This document shows, one piece after another, positions 34,459-45,415 of a stretch of DNA of 64,000 nt. Numbering within the stretch: position 1 is the first letter of the stretch; each line of letters opens with the position of its first letter. The DNA is from Sphingobium sp. Cam5-1 (GTDB taxonomy: Bacteria; Pseudomonadota; Alphaproteobacteria; Sphingomonadales; Sphingomonadaceae). The notes beneath the pieces are model-generated. The model saw only the letters and a program-made list of their open reading frames with translations, did no database searches and was not told the origin of the DNA. The position numbers and the translations under genes are program-made. The DNA is taken from assembly GCF_015693305.1 (NCBI RefSeq), contig NZ_CP065138.1:1116001-1180000 (forward strand), written 5' to 3'.

Positions 34459-36252
34459 ATGGCTGGTGCAATCAATCCACAAAGTTTCAGCGATTCCCTC
34501 GTCATCTTGGGGGCCGCCGGGCTGGTGATCCCCGGCTTTGCACGCTTGAGGATCAGTCCCGTCATTGGCTTCATTCTGGTCGGGCTAGCTGTCGGCCCAT
34601 CGGGCCTTGGCGCGCTGGTCGCTGAATATCCGTGGCTTTATCATGTCACCATCTCAAACAGAGGAGCGATTGAACCATTCGCTGAGCTTGGTGTCATATT
34701 ACTTCTCTTCTCGATCGGACTTGAGCTCAGCTTTCGCCGCCTCTGGACAATGCGCGCCCAAGTGTTCGGGGTCGGCGCCGCCGAACTAATCGGCGGCGCG
34801 GCGCTGATTGCTTTGGGCCTCTACTTTCTGGGGCAACCAACCGCAGGGGCTGTCGGATTGGGCCTTGCCCTGGCCCTTTCCTCAACGGCCGTGGTGCTCC
34901 CTATGGTCGGCACGCAAAGCGCTGTGGGCCGGGCCGCCTTCGCGATGCTATTGTTTGAGGATCTGGCGCTGGTCCCCATAATATTCATGCTCGGCGCCCT
35001 CGCGCCGTCAGTAGCCTCCAGTCCCGACGGTGCCTGGGGCGAGCTGGCCGATACCTTGCTAAAAGGCGGCTTCACGATCGCGGTGATGCTCGTTCTTGGC
35101 CGCATCTTCCTGTCACATATCTTCAGCCAGGCCGCGCGGACCAAAAGCCCTGAAGTGTTTCTTGCAGCCAGTCTGCTAGTTGTCATCGTTTCGAGCATCG
35201 CGACTTCGCTCGCAGGCCTTTCGCCAATCGTCGGTGCACTACTGGCAGGCCTACTCATCGCAGAGACCGAATATCATGGTGAGGTGGAAGTGATGACAGC
35301 GCCTTTCAAAGGGCTGGCGCTTGGTGTGTTCCTTATCACTGTGGGCATGAGCCTGGACGTCCGGGTGATCCTGGCGAACTGGCCTAGCCTTGTTCTTGCG
35401 GTCGTTGGGGTTGTCCTGGTCAAAACATTGGTCACCGCCGCGCTCCTCTATTTTTCGGGCGCGCGAAAGGGTGTGGCTCTCGAAGTTGGCGTGCTGATGG
35501 CAAGTCCTTCTGAAACGACCCTCATCGTGCTCTCGACAGCAGCAGCAGCCAAGCTCATCCTCCCGTCGACCGCCGCCTTTTGGCAGATCGTCACGGCCAT
35601 CGGCCTGACCATCACGCCACTTCTCGCGCGTATCGGTCACGACATTGCACGCAGGCTGGAAATGGCGCTTGGCGAGGAAGCGCCAGAGCTACAGCAGGAA
35701 AGTACCGAGGCGGCGGCGGTCGTAATCGGGTTCGGGCGCGTCGGGCGAATGGTGTGCGATCTGCTTCGCCTACACAACCAGCGTTTCACCGTTGTCGAGT
35801 CGGATCCTGACGTAGTTGCGGAGGGGCGTCGTGGCGGCTACCCCATCCTCTTCGGTGATGTGGCGCGGGTCGAAATGCTCGACAAGCTCCGTTTGGGCCA
35901 TGCGCGAGCGTTGATCCTTACCATGGACGACCCCGTGCTTTCGGTGCGTGTCACGAAACGGGTGCGTGGGTGGGTGCCCGATTTGCCGATCATCGCCCGT
36001 GCGCGCGATACTGATCATGCGGCACAGCTCTACCAGGCGGGCGCAAGCGATGCGGTTCCCGAGACGCTTGAAAGCTCATTACAACTCGCAGAAACGGCGC
36101 TCGTCGACCTGGGCGTGGCGATGGGGCCGGTTATTGCCTCGATCCATCAAACGCGTGAGGACTTGCGCATGGGCATTAAAGATGCGGCGCAGATGGATAC
36201 CGCTCCGAAACTGAGGCGACTCCGCCCTGACGAGGTGCCTAAGGTCCAATAG
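34459..36252 (+). CDS. CPA2-family cation:proton antiporter with RCK domain
   Basis: A 597-residue inner-membrane protein of the KefB/KefC type. About twelve hydrophobic segments fill residues 10-390, followed by a cytosolic RCK (TrkA-N) domain from about residue 415 with the Rossmann motif VVIGFGRVGRMVCDLL. Such proteins exchange K+ or Na+ for protons, and the RCK domain senses nucleotides or glutathione adducts. LSSTAVVLPM and AETEYHGEVEV segments are KefC-like. No KefF/KefG partner is adjacent. Glutathione gating cannot be judged. The stop overlaps the convergent zincin-like gene by 14 bases. Confidence 0.9.
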   Translation: MAGAINPQSFSDSLVILGAAGLVIPGFARLRISPVIGFILVGLAVGPSGLGALVAEYPWLYHVTISNRGAIEPFAELGVILLLFSIGLELSFRRLWTMRAQVFGVGAAELIGGAALIALGLYFLGQPTAGAVGLGLALALSSTAVVLPMVGTQSAVGRAAFAMLLFEDLALVPIIFMLGALAPSVASSPDGAWGELADTLLKGGFTIAVMLVLGRIFLSHIFSQAARTKSPEVFLAASLLVVIVSSIATSLAGLSPIVGALLAGLLIAETEYHGEVEVMTAPFKGLALGVFLITVGMSLDVRVILANWPSLVLAVVGVVLVKTLVTAALLYFSGARKGVALEVGVLMASPSETTLIVLSTAAAAKLILPSTAAFWQIVTAIGLTITPLLARIGHDIARRLEMALGEEAPELQQESTEAAAVVIGFGRVGRMVCDLLRLHNQRFTVVESDPDVVAEGRRGGYPILFGDVARVEMLDKLRLGHARALILTMDDPVLSVRVTKRVRGWVPDLPIIARARDTDHAAQLYQAGASDAVPETLESSLQLAETALVDLGVAMGPVIASIHQTREDLRMGIKDAAQMDTAPKLRRLRPDEVPKVQ

Positions 36253-37768
36253 CTACAGCATTGTCAGGCCCCGTGCCGGACATGCCGCTCCCATCCCAAT
36301 TCGGTTCCTTGTCCATCCGTTCCAATATTGTGCTTGCGGTCTCAGCAAGGTCACCGCCATGGGGGTTATAGGCCACGGGCAGTAAATTGCGTTGCGCCTC
36401 CTTGCGGTCACCGATACGCAATTGCTGCATCGCCAGAGTCATACGTAGGCCGAGATCAAAGGGCGCCAGTTCCGACGCGCGCTCCAGTCCTTGAAGCGCG
36501 AGCGAAGATGGCGTTTTACCCTGCCGGGCAAAGCTGTCATAATAATAGAAGAGCGGCAGCGGATGGTCATTTTCTATGCGATTGAGTGCAATGAAAGTGG
36601 CGCGCGCTTGCTTATAGCCCTCGTCCTGATCCGGGGCATCTGGCGCCATGCGATAAAGGGAAAGCCCCTTCTGGACATAGGCGTTGACCTGCTTCGGGTC
36701 GTTAGCCAGGGCAGCATCTGCTGCGGCGATCGCTTCCTTGTCGTTCCCAGCGTCGTGTTCGGCCTCCGCCAACGCGGATAGGACGGCTGGATCTTTCGGG
36801 AAGCGCGAAGCTATGGCGCGCGCGTCCGTCAGTACGGCCTTGGCCCCTTCATCGTCGACGCCGCGCCGGGAACGAATGATGACCGGCATCATTGCGTTTG
36901 CTCCCGCACTTACCCCTTGCACGACAACGGGGCCGGTTTTGATCATGCTGGCTGGCAGCTTAAGCATGGTCATGCGGGATTTGAGCAGATAGCGGTCTAA
37001 CTCGTGTTCGAGCTGGCCGAAATCTCCAAACGCTTCGATCGCAGCAGATCGCGGGTCCTTACCCTGGGAAATAAGGGTGAAGTAGCGCGAAAGCTGGCCT
37101 TTCCTGTCGGGGCTGAAAGTCAGGTAATGATAAAGCAGCCAGCTCTTGCCATAGAACGCATCATACCCCTTGCCTCGGCGCTTTTCATAGGCGGCGGGAT
37201 CAAGCAGATCGTTCGCGGTCACGTCGATCGCCATATAAAGCTCATAGGCGCGATGCTGCGCGGGCCGCCCGAGTTCAACCCCGCCATCACTGGGAAAAGC
37301 GGCTGACGAAAAGAACTCCGCCGCACCTTCCGACATCCAGCGCGGCATCGGGAAGTTGCTCGATCCGATCAGAAAATAATGCGCATATTCATGGAGCAAC
37401 GTGATCATCGACGTGTCGATTTGACCGTGCGTCGCTCTGACCCGGGGAACGATCGCGACTGATCCTCCAGCACGGGGTGTGTAAAATCCGCCTATATATT
37501 GCGAATTGGCCCCATACAGCTTTCGGACCTGGGCTTCACTGCTCACTACATAGATAGTCAGTCGATTGGAGGGGCTAGGACGGAGGTTCGGCGTTCCCGT
37601 GACCGCCGCCATGGCTGCATGGTAGCTTTCAAGCTGCTGCGAGAAGAGGCGAGCGTCGGTTGCCCGAGCTTCGGCATAGACGACGAAATGGTCGCTCGAA
37701 GCTTCCAGCCATTCAGCACGCGCTGCAGCGGGAACCAGCAGTAAACAGATAGCAACAAGAAACCGCAT
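36239..37768 (-). CDS. Exported zincin-like protein with TPR repeats
   Basis: A 509-residue exported protein: signal peptide MRFLVAICLLLVPAAARA, then a putative peptidase domain with a HExxH zinc motif (LLHEYAHYFL; His126 and His130) and a downstream SEGAAEFF that could supply the third ligand, as in gluzincins. Helical TPR-like repeats (AEAEHDAGNDKEAIAAADAAL and following) fill the C-terminal half. Similar sphingomonad proteins are usually annotated as hypothetical. Peptidase activity is inferred. The ATG at 37768 is eight bases after GGGGGA; an ATG at 37783 would shift the signal peptide. It is divergent from nothing obvious and converges on the antiporter gene. Confidence 0.75.
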   Translation of the reverse strand: MRFLVAICLLLVPAAARAEWLEASSDHFVVYAEARATDARLFSQQLESYHAAMAAVTGTPNLRPSPSNRLTIYVVSSEAQVRKLYGANSQYIGGFYTPRAGGSVAIVPRVRATHGQIDTSMITLLHEYAHYFLIGSSNFPMPRWMSEGAAEFFSSAAFPSDGGVELGRPAQHRAYELYMAIDVTANDLLDPAAYEKRRGKGYDAFYGKSWLLYHYLTFSPDRKGQLSRYFTLISQGKDPRSAAIEAFGDFGQLEHELDRYLLKSRMTMLKLPASMIKTGPVVVQGVSAGANAMMPVIIRSRRGVDDEGAKAVLTDARAIASRFPKDPAVLSALAEAEHDAGNDKEAIAAADAALANDPKQVNAYVQKGLSLYRMAPDAPDQDEGYKQARATFIALNRIENDHPLPLFYYYDSFARQGKTPSSLALQGLERASELAPFDLGLRMTLAMQQLRIGDRKEAQRNLLPVAYNPHGGDLAETASTILERMDKEPNWDGSGMSGTGPDNAVAIGP

Positions 37769-37883
37769 GATCCCCCCGATCATTGCCTCTCATCAGATTA
37801 GCGGTGATGACAGCAGAAACAAGATGGCGAAAGCGCAGCTTAAGCATCGCCTCCTTGTCGGCGGTTTTCGAAACCTGGAGTTC

Positions 37884-40538
<2,655 letters not shown>

Positions 40539-40690
40539 GCGCGCGATTTAGTGGGAAGCGCCCCGGCGCACAAGCGGGGCTTTTCATCGCAGCGGTCAAG
40601 TGGGGTCTCTTATCCGACAAGACACGCAAATCGGCCATTTACGGGCGTGTCGGCATTGCCCCTATCCCAAATCAATAATAAGGCCGGGTC

Positions 40691-42958
40691 ATGGACGACA
40701 ACACCCGCCGCGCAGCCTTGGATTATCACCGCTTTCCGCAGCCGGGGAAGCTACGGATAGAACCTACCAAGCGCATGGTGAACCAGCGCGACCTGGCGCT
40801 GGCCTATTCTCCCGGCGTGGCCGCTCCCTGCCTGGACATCGCCGAAGACCCCGACAAGGCGATGGACTATACGGCGCGCGGCAATCTGGTCGCGGTGATC
40901 TCCAACGGCACGGCCGTACTGGGGCTGGGTGCCATCGGTGCGCTTGCCTCCAAGCCGGTGATGGAGGGCAAGGCTGTCCTCTTCAAGAAGTTCGCCGACA
41001 TCGATGTGTTTGACATCGAGGTGGACACGACCGACCCCGAAAAGTTCATTGAGGCCGTGGCGCTGCTGGAACCGACATTCGGCGGCATCAATCTGGAAGA
41101 TATCAAGGCGCCGGAATGTTTCGCCATCGAGGCGGAGCTCAAGAAGCGGATGAAGATTCCGGTCTTCCATGACGATCAACATGGAACTGCGATCGTCGTG
41201 GCGGCCGCAGTGCGAAACGCGCTGGTCTTGCAGGGCAAGACATTGGCAGAAGCGCGACTGGTTACATCCGGTGCCGGAGCGGCGGCGCTGGCCTGTGTCG
41301 ACCTTTTGGTGTCGATGGGCCTGCCAGTCGAGCATGTGACGCTGACCGACAAGGATGGCGTCATCCATTCAGGCCGCGAGGGCATGTTGCCCAACATGGC
41401 CCGTTACGCGCGCGAGACCAATGCGCGGACTTTGCCCGAAGTGCTGCCGGGGGCTAATATTTTCCTGGGTCTGTCGGCGCCGGGGGTGTTGAAGCCTGAA
41501 TGGCTTCCCCTGCTCGCGCCCAATCCGCTGATCTTTGCCTTAGCGAATCCGGAGCCGGAGATCCGGCCCGAGGTCGCGCGCGAGGCACGGCCCGACGCCA
41601 TCGTTGCGACCGGGCGCTCCGACTATCCCAATCAGGTCAATAACGTTCTGTGCTTCCCCTATATGTTCCGGGGGGCACTGGATGCGCGGGCGACAGAGAT
41701 TAACGAGGCCATGAAGGCCGCAGCGGCGGAAGCGATCGCCGGGCTTGCCCGGTTGCCTGCGCATGACAGCGTTGCGCAGGCCTATGGTGGGCGGCGGTTG
41801 GCGTTCGGGCCGGACTATATCATTCCGACGCCCTTCGACCCGCGCCTGATAGCGGAGATTGCGCCCGCAGTGGCCAAGGCGGCAATGGACAGCGGCGTGG
41901 CGAAGCGATCTTTGGATATCGAAGCCTATCGCCGGTCGCTTGCCCAACAGAACACACGATCGGCGCAGCTGATGCTGCCGGTGTTCGAGGCCGCACGGGG
42001 CACCTGCCGCCGCATCGCTTATGGCGAAGGCGAGGATGAGCGCGTGCTGCGCGCGATCCAGGACGGTCTGGACGAGGGAATCGTTCGCCCCGTCATCGTC
42101 GCCAGGCGGCGGATATTGAAGGATAAACTGCCAAGTCTTGGTCTGCGTTTCGAACTGGACCGCGATGTGGAGGTGGTCGATCCGGAAACCGATCACGAAC
42201 TGCTCGGGCAGCTGGTGGATGCCTATCGTGCCATCGCAGCGCGCAAAGGCGTCCCAGCAGCCGAGTTGTTGCGTCACGTATACCGGCGCCCGACAGTCAC
42301 GGCGGCGATGCTGCTGCGCACCGGACGCGTCGATGCGGCGCTGGTGGGCGGGAACAGCGAATATTGGGGTCAGGTGGAACATGTCCTGAGGATCATCGAG
42401 CGTCGACCGGGACATAGTCGCGTCTATGCGCTGTCGGGACTGATCCTGGACGCAGGCGCGCTGTTCATCGCCGATACGCATATGGTCCCCGATCCGACAC
42501 CCGAGCAGGTGGCTGAGATGGCTATCGCGGGCGCTACCGAGCTTCGGCATTTCGGCCTTGCGCCGCGCGTGGCGCTTCTTTCGCATTCGAACTTTGGAGC
42601 TTCGCACAGCCCCAGCGCGCGGAAGATGCGGACGGCGTTGCAGCTGGTGCAGGCACAGGCGCCGGATCTGCTCGTCGATGGTGAAATGCATGCTGATGTC
42701 GCCCTCAGCCAATCGCTGCGGGAACGGTTGGTGCCAGATACTCGCTTTGAAGGGCCTGCCAATCTGCTGGTGATGCCAAACCTTGATTCGGCGAATATCA
42801 CCCTCACCGCGCTGTCCGCCTCATCCAGCTCACCGACTGTGGGACCGATGCTGATGGGGCTGGCACAACCCATTCACGTGCTGACGCCAGGCGTTACCGC
42901 TCGCGGCGTCCTGAACCTGACCGCGATCGCGGCGGCCGAGGTGGATCGGGAAGGCTGA
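40691..42958 (+). CDS. maeB: NADP-dependent malic enzyme with phosphotransacetylase-like domain
   Basis: MaeB decarboxylates malate to pyruvate with NADP. The 755-residue protein has an N-terminal malic domain ([49 protein letters not shown], which holds catalytic residues), an NAD(P)-binding domain with [14 protein letters not shown] and a C-terminal phosphotransacetylase-like domain of about 320 residues that is regulatory in E. coli MaeB. This length and domain order are typical. An AAGG site precedes the ATG by about eight bases. Confidence 0.96.
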   Translation: MDDNTRRAALDYHRFPQPGKLRIEPTKRMVNQRDLALAYSPGVAAPCLDIAEDPDKAMDYTARGNLVAVISNGTAVLGLGAIGALASKPVMEGKAVLFKKFADIDVFDIEVDTTDPEKFIEAVALLEPTFGGINLEDIKAPECFAIEAELKKRMKIPVFHDDQHGTAIVVAAAVRNALVLQGKTLAEARLVTSGAGAAALACVDLLVSMGLPVEHVTLTDKDGVIHSGREGMLPNMARYARETNARTLPEVLPGANIFLGLSAPGVLKPEWLPLLAPNPLIFALANPEPEIRPEVAREARPDAIVATGRSDYPNQVNNVLCFPYMFRGALDARATEINEAMKAAAAEAIAGLARLPAHDSVAQAYGGRRLAFGPDYIIPTPFDPRLIAEIAPAVAKAAMDSGVAKRSLDIEAYRRSLAQQNTRSAQLMLPVFEAARGTCRRIAYGEGEDERVLRAIQDGLDEGIVRPVIVARRRILKDKLPSLGLRFELDRDVEVVDPETDHELLGQLVDAYRAIAARKGVPAAELLRHVYRRPTVTAAMLLRTGRVDAALVGGNSEYWGQVEHVLRIIERRPGHSRVYALSGLILDAGALFIADTHMVPDPTPEQVAEMAIAGATELRHFGLAPRVALLSHSNFGASHSPSARKMRTALQLVQAQAPDLLVDGEMHADVALSQSLRERLVPDTRFEGPANLLVMPNLDSANITLTALSASSSSPTVGPMLMGLAQPIHVLTPGVTARGVLNLTAIAAAEVDREG

Positions 42959-42982
42959 GCTTAACCTTTTGCATGCAATAAA

Positions 42983-43666
42983 ATGGGCATGGCGCGATTG
43001 ATCCGGAATGTAGCGAAAGCGGCGGGGCCGAAGCTGATCATAGGCGGCGTGCTTGGCGCTGCCGGTTTGCTGGTGAGTGTTTATGTGGATCGCGGGCGCG
43101 ATCTTGAGGCCTCGCCGCATAAGGCCGCCTCGCCTGAAAGCGCTCCTGCCAAGGCACTGATCGAGCGAAGCCGGTCACAGCCACTGCCCGTCAGTCCGCA
43201 TGCACTGGTGGTCAAAAGCGTGCTGCCGATCGAGGGGCCGTTCCGCCATGGCGACTATGTCTGGGATGAGAGCCAAGCGCCTGCGACGGGTCCGGTCATC
43301 ATCACGGTGGACCTGAAAGCTCAGACGCTGTCAGCTTTTCGCGCTGGCCATGAAATCGGTGCGGCGGTGATCCTCTATGGCGCCGATGACAAGCCCAGCC
43401 CCTTGGGCGCCTTCCCCATTACGCAGAAGGACGCGGACCATGTGTCCAACCTTTATGATGCGCCGATGCCCTACATGCTGCGACTGACGAATGATGGCGT
43501 GGCGATCCATGGCAGCGACGTCAAATGGGGCAGCGCCACCCACGGTTGCATCGGCGTACCGACCGCCTTCGCGCGCAAGCTGTTCGCGGCGGTGAAGCTG
43601 GGGGACCTGGTGATCATCACGCAGGGCAAAATGCTGGACACCAGCCAGGTCCGAGACGCCGGCTGA
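42983..43666 (+). CDS. YkuD-type L,D-transpeptidase family protein
   Basis: A 227-residue protein with an N-terminal membrane anchor (IIGGVLGAAGLLVSVYV, residues 19-35), a variable linker and a YkuD domain near residues 105-215. The catalytic motif reads IHGSDVKWGSATHGCIGVP, with His and Cys in place; the Arg that often follows (HGCVR) is replaced by Gly, as I recall in other sphingomonad members. Such enzymes cross-link peptidoglycan or attach proteins to it in the periplasm. The start at 42983 or 42989 cannot be decided. It follows maeB by 24 bases. Confidence 0.88.
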   Translation: MGMARLIRNVAKAAGPKLIIGGVLGAAGLLVSVYVDRGRDLEASPHKAASPESAPAKALIERSRSQPLPVSPHALVVKSVLPIEGPFRHGDYVWDESQAPATGPVIITVDLKAQTLSAFRAGHEIGAAVILYGADDKPSPLGAFPITQKDADHVSNLYDAPMPYMLRLTNDGVAIHGSDVKWGSATHGCIGVPTAFARKLFAAVKLGDLVIITQGKMLDTSQVRDAG

Positions 43667-43672
43667 ACTGCG

Positions 43673-44209
43673 TCAATCCTGTTCGCAAAGCGGATTGCCA
43701 TCGTGCCCGGTGGCGCGCAGCGCAGCGCTGGCATCGCTCGATGCGCGGGGGAAGCTGACGCCTTCGAGTGAGCCTCGTCCTTCGCAAAGATCAGCGCACT
43801 TCAGGTCGAGAACACCGGGGAAGGCGATCTGATCGCCATCATATGGGGCGACGATAATGCAACCCCCGGCCCGATCGAAGCTGAGTATCAGCTTGTCTCC
43901 GGCTCGCTTTGCGGAACCCCGACCCCAACAGCGTTGATCCTCGCCGAAAATGGCTTCAGCGCCGAAGCGGAAATCGCCGGATCGGCCGGGGATGATGCAC
44001 AGGCTGTCGCTGCCCGCCTCATGACGCCGATGGAAAAGTCCGACGGGAGACGATCTGGAGGTATCTGCGATGACGCCGCTTTCAATGGCCGCGCGTTCCA
44101 GCCCGGACGTCGAGGCGGTATTGCCTGCCGAACTCGCGGAGCCCCCGCCGTCCCCCTGGCACCCGACCAGTAGCGGCAGAATGACGAGGCTATTCCACCG
44201 TATCGACAG
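43673..44209 (-). CDS. Putative lipoprotein read from a CTG codon
   Basis: A continuous 178-codon frame with a convincing lipoprotein signal: [16 protein letters not shown], where Cys17 follows the lipobox LVG. The mature part is Gly/Ser-rich, then a folded domain with regularly spaced cysteines ([38 protein letters not shown]). I recall similar conserved small lipoproteins beside hisI in sphingomonads. The frame contains no ATG, GTG or TTG after its upstream TGA at 44213-44215. The CTG at 44209 lies seven bases after GGAAGGA, an excellent ribosome site, so I propose a CTG start. It overlaps the 3' end of hisI by 20 bases. Confidence 0.7.
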   Translation of the reverse strand: MSIRWNSLVILPLLVGCQGDGGGSASSAGNTASTSGLERAAIESGVIADTSRSSPVGLFHRRHEAGSDSLCIIPGRSGDFRFGAEAIFGEDQRCWGRGSAKRAGDKLILSFDRAGGCIIVAPYDGDQIAFPGVLDLKCADLCEGRGSLEGVSFPRASSDASAALRATGHDGNPLCEQD

Positions 44210-44591
44210 CAGTCAGTCCTTCCGGGCCTACGCGGCGAAAGAAGCAGGATCGCGCGCCTGTGTGGCATGTCGGACCTGCCGGAACCGCTTTCACCCAAAC
44301 CGCGTCCTGGTCGCAATCGATCCGGATGTCGCGCACCTCCAGCATGTGGCCCGACGTCTCGCCCTTTTTCCATAGCGACTGGCGGCTGCGCGACCAGAAA
44401 TGCGCCAATCCGGTTTCCACGGTCAGCGCCAGCGCTTCCGCATTCATATGGGCGACCATCAGCACTTCACCGCTGCCAGCATCAGTTACGACCGCTGTGA
44501 TCAGTCCGTCACGATCATATTTGGGATTGAGGGTCAGGCCCTTGTCACGCGCATCGTCCATAGTCGGGCTATAGTCCGGTGGAGGGCTCAT
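44190..44591 (-). CDS. hisI: Phosphoribosyl-AMP cyclohydrolase
   Basis: HisI opens the adenine ring of phosphoribosyl-AMP in histidine synthesis. The 133-residue monofunctional enzyme has [16 protein letters not shown] residues ([13 protein letters not shown]), [17 protein letters not shown] and the metal-binding region [11 protein letters not shown] plus [12 protein letters not shown], all diagnostic. No HisE domain is fused. The start could be 44591 or the in-frame ATG at 44561; neither has a good ribosome site. A lipoprotein frame begins inside its last codons. The tRNA-His gene lies 33 bases upstream on the same strand. Confidence 0.95.
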   Translation of the reverse strand: MSPPPDYSPTMDDARDKGLTLNPKYDRDGLITAVVTDAGSGEVLMVAHMNAEALALTVETGLAHFWSRSRQSLWKKGETSGHMLEVRDIRIDCDQDAVWVKAVPAGPTCHTGARSCFFRRVGPEGLTAVDTVE

Positions 44592-44624
44592 GCGAAGCCC
44601 ATCGCGTCAGAAAAAGGAGGAAAA

Positions 44625-44702
44625 TGGGGCGATCGAGGGGATCCGAACCCCCGACCTCTGGTACCACAAACCAGCGCTCTAACCAACTGAGCTACGATCG
44701 CC
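44625..44702 (-). tRNA. tRNA-His (GTG)
   Basis: Anticodon GTG in the loop TTGTGGT. The acceptor GCGATCG pairs with CGATCGC, with an encoded G at -1 opposite discriminator C73, and CCA at 44625-44627. The G-1:C73 pair is the classical histidine identity element, notable because some alphaproteobacteria have lost it. Confidence 0.96.
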
Positions 44703-44783
44703 ACAGGGCCGTTCGGCCCAAGAGAGATGCGGCACATATGCGGCGATTGGATAGTCGTCAAGCTGGCAAATGCGTGCGCACGA

Positions 44784-44824
44784 TGGAAAAAGAAACGGGG
44801 CGCCGACCGATTGGCCCGCGCCCC
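44784..44824 (-). terminator. Terminator downstream of the HU gene
   Basis: On the minus strand GGGGCGC pairs with GCGCCCC around a longer loop and is followed by GTTTCTTTTT. It lies about 135 bases after the HU stop and before the tRNA-His gene, so it probably ends the HU transcript. Confidence 0.7.
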
Positions 44825-44960
44825 TCTTCCCTCTGTTCAGTACATGGTCGCAACGAGGCTTTCTCACCTTCGGCGACGCTACTCTCCTAAACCAATCAGG
44901 CCGCGACGCCCAACATCTTGGTTTCTGGATCAGGCGCCCCGCAAGGCGCCGTCCCGCTTG

Positions 44961-45233
44961 TTAGTTGACCGAGTCCTTCAGACCCTTGCCCGCCTTGAAC
45001 TTAGGCTGGGCCGACGCCTTGATGGTCATCGTTTCGCCAGTACGTGGATTGCGGCCGGTGGACGCCTTGCGCTGCGAAACGGAAAAGGTGCCGAAGCCCA
45101 CGAGCCGCACTTCGTCGCCCTTCTTGAGTGCAGACGAAATGGAATCGAATACGCCTTCGACGGCCTTGCTGGCGTCGCTTTTGCTAAGACCGCTGCTTTC
45201 GGCAACAGCGCTGATCAAATCCTGCTTGTTCAT
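44961..45233 (-). CDS. DNA-binding protein HU
   Basis: HU is a small nucleoid protein that binds and bends DNA without strong sequence specificity. The 90-residue protein has NKQDLISAVAESSGLSKSDA at the start, VGFGTFSV, and the arm motif TGRNPRTGE with the intercalating Pro. Homodimeric HU (HupB-like) is usual in alphaproteobacteria. A consensus-like promoter lies upstream at 45292-45321. The order lon-hup is conserved in proteobacteria. Confidence 0.96.
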   Translation of the reverse strand: MNKQDLISAVAESSGLSKSDASKAVEGVFDSISSALKKGDEVRLVGFGTFSVSQRKASTGRNPRTGETMTIKASAQPKFKAGKGLKDSVN

Positions 45234-45291
45234 ACCTTGGGAACCCCCTTCTAACTGTGTGAATAGCTAAGGAATCGCGGCGTCGGCGGCG

Positions 45292-45321
45292 CAATAAGGC
45301 CCAGCTTTGATCGGCTGTCAA
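45292..45321 (-). promoter_or_regulatory. Probable sigma-70 promoter of the HU gene
   Basis: On the minus strand TTGACA at 45321-45316 is followed after 18 bases by TTATTG at 45297-45292. The -35 is perfect, the -10 weak. It lies 59 bases upstream of the HU start. Confidence 0.45.
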
Positions 45322-45347
45322 AGGGAAAGCGACAAAGCCACCATCTC

Positions 45348-45383
45348 CAGTGAGATTTTCAACCATAGGTTTAAATCTCACTG
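45348..45383. repeat. Perfect inverted repeat between lon and the HU gene
   Basis: CAGTGAGATTT at 45348-45358 and AAATCTCACTG at 45373-45383 are exact complements, with a smaller dyad (AACC-ATA-GGTT) in the spacer. It is AT-rich against its surroundings and has no T-run, so it could be a regulatory site for HU or a 3' stabilising hairpin of the lon mRNA. Confidence 0.65.
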
Positions 45384-45415
45384 AAAGTGGCGGCTAATTA
45401 CCGTTGTGCTTGCAA

